Below, piece after piece: positions 35,498 to 45,739 of a stretch of 64,000 bases of DNA. Where the stretch lies: assembly GCA_028023455.1 (NCBI GenBank), contig JAQFVV010012513.1, positions 567,001 through 631,000 of the forward strand, in the 5' to 3' direction. A program made the position numbers and the translations under genes. Below the pieces are notes generated by a model that had not been told where the DNA came from, did not search any database, and saw nothing but the letters and a program-made list of their open reading frames with translations. Source of the DNA: Epiperipatus broadwayi (lineage: Eukaryota; Onychophora; Udeonychophora; Euonychophora; Peripatidae). Each line of letters starts with the position of its first letter. Position 1 is the stretch's first letter.

Positions 35498-35850
35498 ACA
35501 GAGGTAAAACTCTCCATACAGTAGCACCACTTAGTACAGATAAGAGTAATCAATGGATGCAGGAAGATTTGTGCATAAAATCCCTATCTAGTGCTTACTT
35601 ATCCAGTATCCTCAGACTAGTTTCTACTTGTCACTTTCATCAATGAAGAGTCTTGGATCTAAGAACACTGCACCTAGATCTTAGGATCTAATGCAACCCT
35701 CCAGTAGCTATCTTTTACTATTTTAGTTAACTATAAAGTTTTGAGTCCAAAATGGAAATAATGTTTTCAAACTAAGCTCATCATCATGTATAGTTGTATA
35801 GATCTGAACTCAGTTCAACATTAGCAATCTGTTGTTAAAGCAATATTCAG
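35498..35850 (-). repeat. Family A repeat copy
   Basis: A long direct copy: AAAACTCTCCATACAGTAGC, GTGCATAAAATCCCTATCTA, the hammerhead-like region (35601-35658), TCTTGGATCTAAGAACACTG, TAGATCTTAGGATCTAATGC, and GATCTGAACTCAGTTCAACA near the end. There is no second unit and no clear target-site duplication. The strand given is that of the ribozyme motif. Confidence 0.8.
35601..35658 (-). ncRNA. Hammerhead-like motif, core-mutated (family A)
   Basis: Minus strand: helix I ATCCAAGAC-TCTTCA pairs with TGAGGA-TA-CTGGAT. Compared with the copy at 13931, a U-G pair is now U-A and a C-G is now U-G, so pairing is kept despite base changes. GAAACTAGTC is intact, but the core reads TTGATGA (first C changed), which should abolish cleavage. 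Confidence 0.6.
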
Positions 35851-35859
35851 AGAATAAAT

Positions 35860-36450
35860 CCATTTATTATTTACACGTTGCCTTGACAACATATTGCAGA
35901 TATTCTATTGGTTAATTCTAAACATTGACTGGGATGTCATATATAATTTATATATATATATATTTAACAAATTAATAAGGATGTAAATTATTTAATAAAT
36001 AGAAACTCCATTCTTTTATATTACAGAGTTTCCATTTAGTAAATAATTTACATATATATGTATACTTAAAGACCACACATTTATGTTTTATTAATAGAAT
36101 TGATTTCACTTTATACCCTCTATAGGAATTATTCCACGATCTACCATGTGACAATATTTGATAAACAATAACCAGTCTCTCTCTTGTTTGTTAACATTTA
36201 TGGAAAGGAGGATTTAGCTAAATTATCGTTAGAATTACATTCAAACTGTAATGTAAAATTAAATATTGTGAATAAGATTGAATACAAGTTACTTTGAAAT
36301 GTTTTGTGGGGTCTCAAGATTTCCAAATCACTACTGATATTTGTTATTAAGAGAAATATATATCGAGCAGAGATTTGTTTTTTCCATCAAATTTTGTTGC
36401 ATTAATGATTACAATAAATTTCTATAGGGGGCATCAAATACTACCTCTAA
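35860..36450. other. Intergenic DNA, no gene seen
   Basis: AT-rich. The phrase TTGCCTTGACAACATATTGC followed by AGATATTCTATTGGTTAA (35878-35916) recurs near 48880 and is related to family D at 58408. The antisense frame at 35972-36154 has no support as a gene. Confidence 0.45.
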
Positions 36451-36454
36451 ATTA

Positions 36455-36745
36455 ACGGTACAAATAATGAAGTGGTGGAAGAATAAATATAAACAAAGTG
36501 ATTATACAGAAAGTGGCTTATTGGTTTTTATGCTAGGTTTGGAAAAAGACAAGGAGAGTTTAGATATAAAGGCCACAGAGTTGACAAAGATTATGTTGTG
36601 GAAATGGGATAGGGCAGAATAGAGAGGAATATGGGGAAACTTAGGGTGAGAAATGGAAAGGGAAGTTAAAGTGACTAACTGATTTCTCTGGGCATAGTTG
36701 CTGAGAGATTCCTGACTCCGTATAAGGAGAAGTCACACATAACAC
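36455..36745 (+). pseudogene. 3' end of a LINE (same family as 45740-46850)
   Basis: Translated pieces read LYAGFGKDKESLDIKATEL, TKIMLWKWDRAE and RGIWGNLG, then the conserved non-coding phrase TTTCTCTGGGCATAGTTGCT plus GAGAGATTCCTGACT. The same protein and DNA phrases occur antisense at 45770-46010, and the DNA phrase at 53215. It is a 5'-truncated, stop-filled fragment. The clade is not assigned. Confidence 0.6.
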
Positions 36746-37296
36746 ATGTGTTATATATAATAACTTTTAGCCACTGATGAAAAGTTGAAGTGGTAACATG
36801 TCTAGATCATGAGTTATGAATGAAATGTGACAATGAGTTTGATGTCTTCTTGAGTCTACTTTAATGCCATCGCGAAATCTTTCAAAATATTTGAAAACAC
36901 TCTCATGACACAGTTCTCACCCTTTCAAGCATTTTGTTAGCAATTTTTCTCAACTTAAAAGTAATTTATATTATTGCATTTTCCCATTATAAGTGAAGAT
37001 AACAAACACCCTCTTATATTCCATATTCGTGATCCAGATAATCTAGTATCTTAAATTTCTAGAGTTAATTCATAGATGGCACTGTAGACAGCTGAGAGAG
37101 ATAACCAGTTACCAAAACATCTTGTGTATGTGATAATAGAATTTTGCAATATAGACAAATATATACCATTTGGAATGATATGCCTTTGGACACTGGATAT
37201 ATTAAGAATATGTCTCATAGTATCACACTCAATGATGTCATAAAACAATTAAATCTATTTTCCAAATAAATTGATCCAACTGAAACTGCAAAAACT

Positions 37297-37573
37297 GTTT
37301 TAGGAATGTAATATTCATATTGTACTTACTATTTCCTAATCTGCAATCCATGCAATGGCTTTAAAAACAGATGGAATAAATCCATTTTTTTATTTAAACG
37401 TGGGACAGTTTGACAATCGGAGCATTATATAGATGATAGGAATGTAATATTCTTATGGTACTTACAGTTTCCTAATCTGCAATCTGTGCAAAGGCTTTAA
37501 AACAGATGAAATAAAATCCTTTTTTATATGAAACATGGGTCAGTTTGACATTAGGAGCATTATATTGATGATA
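37297..37573. repeat. Tandem duplication, ~138-bp unit x2
   Basis: Two diverged units in a row, each with TAGGAATGTAATATTC, TTTCCTAATCTGCAATC, AAACAGATG and GAGCATTATAT. No function is visible. Confidence 0.8.
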
Positions 37574-37599
37574 ATCCCTTGTGCAGATATCTACAACTG

Positions 37600-40480
37600 A
37601 AGGTCAGTTTCAAATGAAGAAACATTGCAAGAAAAAAAAGAAGAATACCTAATATTAAATTGGACATTGTTGGACTTTGTAAAGTTAGAAGGAAAAGTGA
37701 AGAGATGATTGATTTAGAATGTGGTTACATATTTTACTATAAGACACAAATGTTGGAAGCATAAGTAACATTGAATTCATTGTAGATAAAACAGGGAAGG
37801 ACAACATTATGGAGACTGATGATAAAGTTACAAGGTTAGTTATTGATCTTAATGTAGCAAATGAGATAATTCAAGTTTATGTCCCAACAAATTGTCATTC
37901 TGAAGAAGAATAACATTCTTATATGGATGTACAAAGGATTTTTGATTAGATAAACATCATTTTAAAATTATCGTGAAAGACTTCAATACTAGAATTAGTA
38001 AATGGTTAAAAGGGTCATGGGTAAATTTGGTGATGGTGTTAAAAATGAGAATTAATGTAAACATGGAGTTTGCAGAAAAAGAGATTCTTTTATATTCTGA
38101 ATTCTTCCCTTGAGTAAAATGCTAAACATAAATAGAAATGAAAGCATCCAAGTGTAGTTTCTGCAGAGTTGGATATTTTGACCAACAGAAAATACATACT
38201 TCAAGATTGTAATGTCCTTAATAAATTCAACACAGGAAGTGACTATCGATTAGTGAAATGTAAGATATGTTAATGCAATCTAGAGAGACAAAATTTATTA
38301 AGAAAAACAGTATTCATAGTTGATATTTTTAATCTTCAGAAACATTCCAATGAATTTATATTAGAACATGCAAATTGCTTTTAAATATTAAGAGATTTTA
38401 AAGATGGTTCAGATTTGAATAAAATCAATAGAAAAATAACTGATGCAGCATTAAGGACCACAGCAAAAATAACTGTATATAAGAAAGCATAGATTTACTA
38501 GTAAATTTCCTACTGAGATAAAACAATTTAAGAAAAGAAGGAATATGAAAAAATATAAAAATGATTCATTAAAATGAGTTGAATATCTAGACTTTTGTAA
38601 AATGATATAAAAAAGCTAATAACAATATAAGAAAATATAATTATGAATTAGCAAAACAATCTATTGATGTGAATAGAAGTTTCAAAAAATATAAAGCAAA
38701 AAAATTTGGAATAAAAAAAAACATCGCAATAAGAAGAGGTGGAACTATTACAAAAAAGAGAGATGATGTGATGAAATGCATGGGGAAGTTGTATAAAGAA
38801 TTATATAGCAATAAATAACAAGAAAACAAAGTATCCCTTAACAACTACTACTTATTCTGAATTGCCCATTATTTTAAAGAAAGAAGTGAAATATACATTT
38901 AAATGATTGAAAAAGAAGGAAGTTTCTCATAATGATGGAATTGCAATCAATATCTTAAAGGAAGCAGTGAAGAAATCAAAATATTGTTGGAAAAATTATA
39001 TACTAAACATTTAAATGAGAAAGATGCACCAGATGATTGGAAAGTTGCAGTAGTTGTATATTTAAAGAAGTGATAAAGAAGAAAGAAGTTGTTAAAAATT
39101 GCAGAACCAATTAGCCTTTTATCAGTCCTATACAATTTTTTTACTAAGCTACTTACAATTCATTTATAACCAGTTTCGGATTTTAACCACTCAAAAATAA
39201 GAAGGATTTAAAAGTATTTTAGCACAGTGGACCACATTTAAGTATTGAGAGTAGTTATAGAAAAGTCTTATGAGTATAGTTTGCCATTATGTTTGGAATT
39301 TGTGGATTATAAAGAGACATTTGATCATATACAAGCATTTCTTCAGTGATTAAAGCATTAAATCCTCATGGCATAGACACAGAATATTGTTATATTCTAA
39401 AAAATATTTATCAAAATGTAACAGCCATGATTAAATTACGTAGTTATACTAAGAAGGTTAGCATTAAAAAGAATGTGGACAGAGTGCCTCCATAACTGCT
39501 AAACATTTTATAGCATTTTAAAAAGAAGTATGCTGTAGATTAAAATAAGAAGCTAAGGATTTAAAAGTAAATGGAGATTATTAATATCATCTAGATTTTG
39601 GAGCAAATGTAATTGTTTCTACAAATAATACTTCAGAAAATAAATGAGGAAAAACTCTCCATATAGTAGCACCTCTCAGTGCAAGTCAGAGTAATCAATG
39701 AATGCAGGAAGGCTTGTGCATAAAATCACTATCTAGTGCCTACTTTTCCAATATGATGTGATGTTTAGTGGTTCAACTTTAGAAAATGTTGCAAGAGTTA
39801 TCAGATGAAAGTAGAAAAGTAGTCTAAAGGTAAACGCTTAAAAGATTTAAAGTAAAGTTTAATGAATTTTTTCATAAAAAGAAAATAAAGATTGATAATG
39901 ATGAATTAGAATAAAATAACAACTACAAATATCTTGGTCAAATTATTAATACTGCTGGAAAAACCTTATGTTAGAAATTAATCCTAGGATTAAACTTGGA
40001 TGGAAATGCTTTTGTTAGAAATAACTTGTTATTAAGTGGAAATATGCTTAAATATTTGAAGATGATTTTAATAAATGTGTTTTTTTTTTACTTAACAGCA
40101 ATACATAGCCTTCAGTTCATGCAACAAAATAAGGATAGCTGTATATTAGGAGAGACAAGAAAAGATTAAAAATGAAATACATAGGTGAGAGAGCAAACAA
40201 GTTTTACTGACATCATTAAAAGAATTAAGAGACTGAAGTAGAGCTGAACTAGAGACATTTCTGAAAGAGATAATAATAGATGAGCAGTTGAAAGCTTAAA
40301 CTGTATCCCCAAGAGATTATAGAAGACTTAGAAAGATAACACATGTGAGAGGGATCTATGAAAGAAGAAAGTTTGCTGGTGTGATATGGAGAAGAGAAGC
40401 TAGAAATCAGAGAATCAAGACTGAATATGAAGAGATCTTCATTCTGCAGGGGATTGACAATGCTTGAAAATGGAGATGAG
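37600..40480 (+). pseudogene. RTE-clade non-LTR retrotransposon, heavily eroded, nearly full length
   Basis: Order of recognisable pieces: endonuclease IIQVYVPTNCHSEEE (~37870), DYRLVKCKI (~38240, the usual SDHRLV); linker GKLYKELYS (~38785); RT HNDGIAINILKEAV (~38930), LAFYQS (~39110, usually RPISLLS), FVDYKETFD (~39300, catalytic FVDYKKAFD with K-A changed to E-T), LDFGANVIVS (~39595, where FADD stands in live copies), YKYLGQIINTAGK (~39925), and a C-terminal RGIYERRKFAGVIWRREA (~40350) with IFILQGIDNA. Stops and frameshifts occur throughout. A family A insertion splits it at 39642-39776. The identity rests on motif order, a pattern specific to RTE elements. Confidence 0.8.
39631..39787. 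mobile_element. Family A snapback copy nested in the RTE relic
   Basis: CTTCAGAAAAT (39631-39641) and CTTTAGAAAAT (39777-39787) flank a 135-base insert, an 11-base target-site duplication with one difference. The insert starts near AAAAACTCTCCATATAGTAG, runs to TAGTGCCTACTTTTCCAATA, then jumps to the inverted family end GATGTGATGTTTAGTGGTTC. It carries no ribozyme core. RTE sequence resumes after it. Confidence 0.8.
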
Positions 40481-40543
40481 GATTAATATAGCCAGTCACC
40501 AGAGATTTATTAACAAAAAAGTTTTACTTCATTAGTAATTGCA

Positions 40544-40760
40544 CAGAGGCAAAACTCTCCATACCTTAGCACAACATAATGCAAGCTAGAGCAATCAATG
40601 GATGCAGGAAGATTTATGCATAAAATCCCTATCTAGTGCCTACTCATACAGTATCCCCAAACAAGTTTCTAACTTGTGGCTTTCATCAGTGAAAAACAGA
40701 TTATGTAAGCATAAATAATGGTGGTCATGTGATCATTTGTAATTAGTGGTTAGTTTTATA
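40544..40760 (-). repeat. Family A repeat copy
   Basis: GAGGCAAAACTCTCCATACC, GCATAAAATCCCTATCTAGT, the hammerhead-like region, then the inverted family end GGTGGTCATGTGATCATTTG. It lies just after the RTE relic. No clear target-site duplication was seen. Confidence 0.75.
40646..40700 (-). ncRNA. Hammerhead-like motif, core intact (family A)
   Basis: Minus strand: CTGATGA (40683-40689), helix II AAGC-CACAA-GTTA, GAAA (40666-40669), helix III ACTTGT, cleavage triplet GUU. Helix I begins A-T, C-G, then mostly G-U wobbles, so it is weak. The helix II pairs are A-U, G-U and C-G in place of G-C, G-C and C-G at 13931, with the A-A mismatch again at the first position. Confidence 0.55.
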
Positions 40761-40764
40761 TGAC

Positions 40765-42055
40765 TTAGGATTTTATAACATAATTTGTTATGATCAATGA
40801 ATTTTACCAGCTCAATATCAGATTGTAATTCTATTTAAAAAGTAATAATCCCTTCTCAATATTATTAACTAATATTAGCACAAAGTAAATTGTAATATTT
40901 CATAAGCGTTAATAAGTTTATTAATAGAAATGGATATGAAATGAATGATTTAATATATTCATGCTTTCATTTCAAGAGAGTTAAGATTGACCTGTATACG
41001 TGCGTCTTGGTTTGAAAATAAGATACTATTATCCTCACATTTAACATTGCTGATTTAATATTATAAACATCACTAATAGGGAGGGTTTTTTGCCTTCTAA
41101 ATAAAATTAACATAATTTGTTCTACAACTCAAGTTTATAAATGTCATCCCTAGGGTAAAAAATGGCAGACTTTGTAACTCAAGATCCATGGGTTGTGGAT
41201 CAGTCTATCTGCTCCAATGCCGAACTTTTATGCCTCCCCCCTAAATTATGCAAATCGTTTTTTTTTAATTATGAGTTGTGATATAAATAATGAAAACGTT
41301 TTATATCATTACATAGATACATATATATTCTCTTTTATATATAATTTTTTTTAATTGACCTTTCTTTTTCCTCTGTTAAAGTAGACTCTCTCTCTCTTTT
41401 TTTATAAAGCTTTGTTGTATCAACATTGGATTACAAATTGACTTCGTGTATTTTAAAGTGATTAGTTGTTTGTTATAAAGTTTGTTTGCAATTTTTTTCC
41501 TTTCCTGTCTTTTTTCAATCAGTACCATCTTTTCTTGTGCAAATAGTTTAAAATAAAATAACGTTGGCATTTAAAAAAAAAATAGTTTTTTTTTCTTAAT
41601 ACTGTAGATTTACATTAATTTACATTCTATCTTTTTTTTAAAGTTATTTCCTGTGGTTATGAACCACAGTTTGTATTCTCTGTGAGAAAGGCTACACCTG
41701 GTGGGATCTCTTAAATTCAATCATATGAATAACTTTGAATCCTTGAGTCAATATATACTAAGTAGAAAAAAGTTTATATTATTTTTTTCTTTAAAAAAAA
41801 AAAAAAGGATATATATATTCAAAGAAAGAAACTTCAAGTTAATCTGCAAAGTTTTTATAAAAAATAAAACTATCAAGATGAAAAACTTTTCAATCAAAAT
41901 ATTGGGACCCATTTTTTACAATGCATCTTTTTTTTTTTTTACATTAGAGTCAAACCATGAAAAGAGTTACTAATCCATTTCTTACCAGATGGCAGTGTGA
42001 CTAGTCATATTAATGTATAATTATTTGGAAAGAGAAATTAATATCTTTCAAAATT
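40765..42055. other. Intergenic AT-rich DNA, no gene seen
   Basis: Unique-looking sequence with many A and T runs, including T-runs at 41395, 41630 and 41928 and an A-run at 41792. The two short frames at 41376-41570 and 41701-41973 are low complexity and are not called as genes. Confidence 0.45.
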
Positions 42056-42111
42056 CTATTCCACCACATATTATTGAAATATATGATCAAAGACATAGGG
42101 ATAAAATGTGA

Positions 42112-42158
42112 TCCCCAAGAAGTGCATTTCATGCTGAACCAGCACTCATCAGTTGACC
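42112..42158 (-). ncRNA. Hammerhead-like motif (family E, left arm)
   Basis: Minus strand CTGATGA (42146-42152), helix II G-TGCTG-GTT-CAGCA-T with five Watson-Crick pairs plus a G-U closing pair, GAAA (42127-42130), then TGCACTTC giving a UUC triplet and a poor helix III. Helix I starts AA/TT, C-G, then weakens. Confidence 0.45.
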
Positions 42159-42200
42159 TACTGATGAGTCCTAGTTCAGCATGAAATGGGCATCTTGGGC
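42155..42200 (+). ncRNA. Hammerhead-like motif (family E, right arm)
   Basis: Plus strand CTGATGA (42161-42167), helix II decayed (GTCCTA/CAGCAT), GAAA (42183-42186), helix III ATG-GG-CAT with three pairs, cleavage triplet AUC (C at 42194). The core is complete, helix II is damaged. Confidence 0.4.
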
Positions 42201-42362
42201 ATCACACCTTTTCCCTATGTCTTAGATCATATGTTTCACTAATGTGTGATGGAAAAGAAGTTTGAAATATATTCAAATACAAAATGTATAAAATTAAGTT
42301 CAGTATCTCTGCAAATAATAATGTGTCTATAAGGTTAAATTGTATATAGCTCTTATCTACTA

Positions 42363-42617
42363 CTGCTTTTTTTCATATTTCAATATAAACTTTATTAACA
42401 CTCCTTTAACACTTTAAGCAAATATTTTTTATTTATTTATAACAGTTTCAACTGTCCTAGCAGTCTTTTTCAGATCTTAAAACTTTTACACTACCTCCAT
42501 TTTTCTTTTGCAGTTATCTGAAGAAGACTGCTAGGACAGTCAAAACTGTTATAAATAATAAAAAAATATTTGCTTGAAGTGTCAAAGGAGTGTTAATGAA
42601 GTTATATTGAAATATGA
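42363..42617. repeat. Family C foldback, ~105-bp arms
   Basis: The left arm (from TTTTTTCATATTTCAATATA to CAGTCTTTTTCAGATC) and right arm (from ATCTGAAGAAGACTGCTAGG to GAAATATGAAAAAAGC) are inverted copies around a ~40-base centre. Each arm includes CTGAAGA or a variant, a GACTG..CAGTC/CAGTT stem and (G/A)AAAC, a hammerhead-reminiscent order but with an extra A before the stem. A third copy in direct orientation is at 42822-42925. Confidence 0.8.
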
Positions 42618-42821
42618 AAAAAGCAAAATATTGAGGGAGGAGGAAGTAGTAGATAAGAGCTATATATGAAATATAAGATAATACATGAAAGAATAACAGG
42701 CTAAAGAAGTTTGTGAATATTGTGGATGTACAACCAGGATGGAAGACATTAATAATATTAAGAAGTATATAGGATTACTGAAAAAGAAAAATAGAGGGAA
42801 AGTGGAGATAGTGTAAAAATT

Positions 42822-42925
42822 TTAAGATCTGAAGAAGACTGCTAGTACAGTTGAAACTGTTGTAAATAAATAAAAAATATTTGCTTAAAGTGTTAAAGGA
42901 GTGTTAGTGAAGTTTATGTTGAAAG
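42822..42925 (+). repeat. Family C single-arm copy
   Basis: CTGAAGA (42829-42835), stem GACTG/CAGTT closed by a G-U pair, GAAAC (42853-42857), then TGTTGTAAATAAATAAAAAA and GTGTTAAAGGAGTGTTAGTG. It matches the arms at 42363-42617 and starts ~200 bases downstream of them. Confidence 0.75.
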
Positions 42926-43699
42926 TTAAATTGTAATGTGAGTATATGAATAAATTGAAAAAAGTGTGTGTGTAATGTATCTCTATAGGGTGAGTCATTG
43001 GTCTGATTTCTGGGCTGATAGACAGTTGTGATAGGATTGAGCTAAAAATCAAAGATTCACTGATAAAATAAAAAAGCTTGCATATATATATTACTGTGCA
43101 AAGATTATACACCCCTTCACAAGGTGTTAAACACAGATAAAACCAATCCCTACTTTTTATGAAAGAGGTGTAGTAAAAGTTATCACGGCTACCAATATGG
43201 ACAAGGAATTCATATGCTGACAACTCTATAACTCTGCAGATACATTATTCATTCAGTAAGACAAAGTATATATTTAGGCTATGAATAATGGCTAGCCTAA
43301 AATGATTAGCAAAAGTTATTAATATTTTCACACAAAGTTATTTGCATCAATGTTGTAAAACAGAAAATTTGAAACCTCTCAATTAAAGTATAGCGGGGAT
43401 AATACCTGTTTTAAAAATTGGTAGTGATATGTCAGCAATGGTCAGAAAGTTTAAAATGAAATTTAAAAAAGGAAATAGGTAGAGATATGCATTGAATGGC
43501 AACTGTGGGTAATAAAGCATGTTATTTAAGGTAAAATAAACTAGGCTAGTTATTTGGAAAAAATAATTAAATTTAAAAATGTTTGAAAGTTGAATGAAAG
43601 AGTATAAATTAATAAAAATGGTGGGTTTTTGGATTGTGTGGAAATGAGAAGAAATATACTAGATAAAAAAGCCTTCATGTTTTTATGACATACAAAGTC

Positions 43700-44075
43700 A
43701 ATATGTAAACATAAATAAAGAGCTTTTCTAATTGCTCAACAAAATTTGTGATAAATGCCTAGCAAGAGAAAGCATTTAAAATATCTCTATCAGAAACCAC
43801 ATCCAAACTTCTGACCAATGGTTTTGTGCTTTAGATAGCTGGGTTTGAAGACATTTAAGTATCTGAAAATTTCAGATCTTCTATTCAATGGTTAACTCTT
43901 AGATAAATGCTGGCTATGGGTTGGTATTTTTAGATCTACTTTCTGAAACTACCCTAGAGCCTCTCTGAGGAGTGCCAAAGCATGAAACCATTGGTCAGGG
44001 GTTTGAGTGTGGTATCTGATAGAGATATTTTAAAGCTTGTTAAGCAACTAGCAAAGCTCTTTATTTATATTTTAC
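43700..44075. repeat. Family F foldback, ~90-120-bp arms
   Basis: The left arm (43709-43833: AATAAAGAGC, ATCTCTATCAGA, AACTTCTGACCAATGGTTTT) and right arm (43976-44066: AAACCATTGGTCAGGGGTTT, TCTGATAGAGATATTTTAAA, AAAGCTCTTTATTTAT) are inverted copies. The centre, ~140 bases, leads into the ribozyme-like motif at the start of the right arm. No coding region. Confidence 0.8.
43957..44004 (+). ncRNA. Type I hammerhead ribozyme-like motif (family F)
   Basis: A 48-base block with every core base in place: CTGAGGA (43965-43971), helix II GTGC-CAAA-GCAT (G-U plus three Watson-Crick pairs), GAAA (43984-43987), helix III ACC-ATT-GGT (three pairs, triloop), cleavage triplet GUC (C at 43996), and helix I GAGCCTCT/AGGGGTTT with eight pairs, three of them G-U. 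This motif is unlike A and B in flanking sequence. The mirrored left arm has lost its core. Confidence 0.75.
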
Positions 44076-44184
44076 AAGCTTAAAAAAGAAGTGGGGCCAT
44101 GTGATATATGACTCTATTTTTTATTTTTTCAGTAAATAGACAATGTATTTCCATGCATAACTTCATAGGAAATGTATTCATCAT

Positions 44185-44580
44185 TATATTTATTTTCAAC
44201 CATCACCCTCCACTTTAGGATAAAGTCTCCCCATGCTTAATCCAGTTTCTCAATTCCAAATAATATCACCAATCTTCAATAATTTCATCCATCAAATCTC
44301 ATGTGGCCAATTTCTAATATTTTATAATCTCTTGAATCCCATTTCAGATTTAATCTATTATCATTTCTTTTAAAAATATGTCCAGCCTAATTGTTTATTA
44401 ATTCTTTCAACAATATCCACTATTAGTTCTTTCCTCAAAATGTTTCATTTCATGCTAATCATATCATGATTGATCAATGCTTCATTGGGTGGTGTAAAGT
44501 GTCTATATTGCTCTTCTGTTCATTGTCCATAAGTAAAAACTTGTAATACACATTCCTTTACAAACACATGGGTATATTTT
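44185..44580 (-). pseudogene. RTE-type retrotransposon 3' fragment
   Basis: On the minus strand broken peptides read QLGWTYF, NRLNLKWDSRDYKILEIGHM then RFDG, and a closing AWGDFILKWRV, in the order of the RTE C-terminus (W-PR-YKR-GRP-RW, then H-GE-FILKW). It is shorter and more eroded than the copy at 62341. The following minus-strand bases show no preserved tail repeat. Confidence 0.55.
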
Positions 44581-44998
44581 CTACTAAAGGAACTGCAACC
44601 AAGTTTAATTCCACAATTTAATTTCATATATTATGCTTCCATCTATAAATAATTTTGATCAGGATAGTTATAGTTAAGTTCTTCTAATTTATTGGTTAGT
44701 TTGGTGCTACAATGTTGCTGCAAATTTGCGATCACAAGGACCATGAATTTTGGCCCAACACCAGCACTTCTGCTGATCATCTTCTTATAAATTCCTGACC
44801 AATAAATCATTTTATTATGATGATGAATGTTTCCTTTTCCAATGTATTCACGCACTGGAAGATGTGATGAATTTTCCCCCTAAGTCAATAAATAAAGAAA
44901 AAAAGTCTTAGATAGAAACAATTGCAAAGCGAAACCCAAAACAGCATTTCTGCCCCCTGCCCCCATATTCAAAAATATGGAGAAGTTTATTAAATGAG

Positions 44999-45143
44999 AT
45001 ATCTGTATTTTATTTTTTATTTTTTCCATGTGACATAGCATCGGCCGGGACACGAACCCACAACCGTCTGCAACCAACTACTTGCTTGCATGGCAGCTGT
45101 GATACCTCTCGGCTAACAATGCAAGACATATCTGTATTTTATT
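44999..45143 (-). mobile_element. Short tRNA-derived SINE with 16-bp TSD
   Basis: ATATCTGTATTTTATT (44999-45014 and 45128-45143) flanks a 113-base insert. On the minus strand it starts GTCTTGCATTGTTAGCCGAG, has a tRNA-like A box, an anticodon-like arm around GCCATGCAAGCAAGTAG, a B box GGTTGTGGGTTCGTGTCCC, and CGGCCGATGC, then TATGTCACATGGAAAAA. It is a tRNA head plus tail only, like the copy at 16483, and has an enlarged anticodon/variable region. Confidence 0.85.
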
Positions 45144-45384
45144 GTTTCATAAATATCAATCTTTAGAAGAGTGGTCTGAAATATCTATTAGGCATATGTC
45201 TTAAATAAATATGAACATGTATAAAATCAAAGAAATTTAAAAAATATCATGCTTTGACTCATATGAGTTCTTACACTTCTCTAATTTGTGAGTTATGAAT
45301 GATGAAAATAATTTGAAGTGGAAAAAATATTTTTATATTGTGGGTTAATTCAAAATACTGTTATTCAAGAAAAATTGGAATAAC

Positions 45385-45560
45385 GGAGGCAAAACTCTCC
45401 ATACAGTAGCACTATTTAGTACAAGCCACAGTAATCAATGGATGCGAGGAGGATTGTGCATAAAATCCCTATCTAGTGCCTATTCATCCAACACCTCTAG
45501 ACTAGTTTCTAGTTTTTGTCTTTCATCAATGAGAAGTCTTCATTCTGACCAGTGATGTTT
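45385..45560 (-). repeat. Family A repeat copy
   Basis: GAGGCAAAACTCTCCATACA, GCATAAAATCCCTATCTAGT, CACCTCTAGACTAGTTTCTA, then ATCAATGAGAAGTCTTCATT and an inverted-end-like GTGATGTTTAGTG. Most of the body is missing. Confidence 0.75.
45486..45545 (-). ncRNA. Hammerhead-like motif, core-mutated (family A)
   Basis: Minus strand GAAACTAGTC and the helix I return strand are present, but the first core segment reads TTGATGA and helix II is reduced. It is probably inactive. Confidence 0.5.
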
Positions 45561-45739
45561 AGTGAAAAAAACTGGCTTATTTACTAAACTGGAATTAGAC
45601 AATTCATGTTATTTCCATAATCAGTATCCAATTTGAATTAATGCAAATATTGTCATATAGATAGTTTGAGTTATTAATTTGAAGTTGTTTCCCATAAGTA
45701 TTAAATAAATATTTTAAAGTTGAGTAAAATAGACTATAA

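Larger units (their letters stand above)
42063..42250. repeat. Family E foldback, ~85-bp arms, two opposed hammerhead-like cores
   Basis: The arms read inward from CCACATATTATTGAAATATA and AGACATAGGGATAAAA on the left and mirror TTTTCCCTATGTCTTAGATC on the right. The arms meet at 42150-42162. Each arm carries CTGATGAG.., GAAA and a GCTG/CAGC-type stem on its own strand, so the two ribozyme-like motifs face each other. The shared core (CTGATGAGTGCTGGTTCAGC, then ATGAAAT) is that of family B, but the flanks differ. Confidence 0.8.

Noticed and set aside
36773-36820. Hammerhead-like CTGATGA...ACATGTC
   Set aside because: The second core segment is GTAA instead of GAAA and helix I and II do not pair well; at most a relic.
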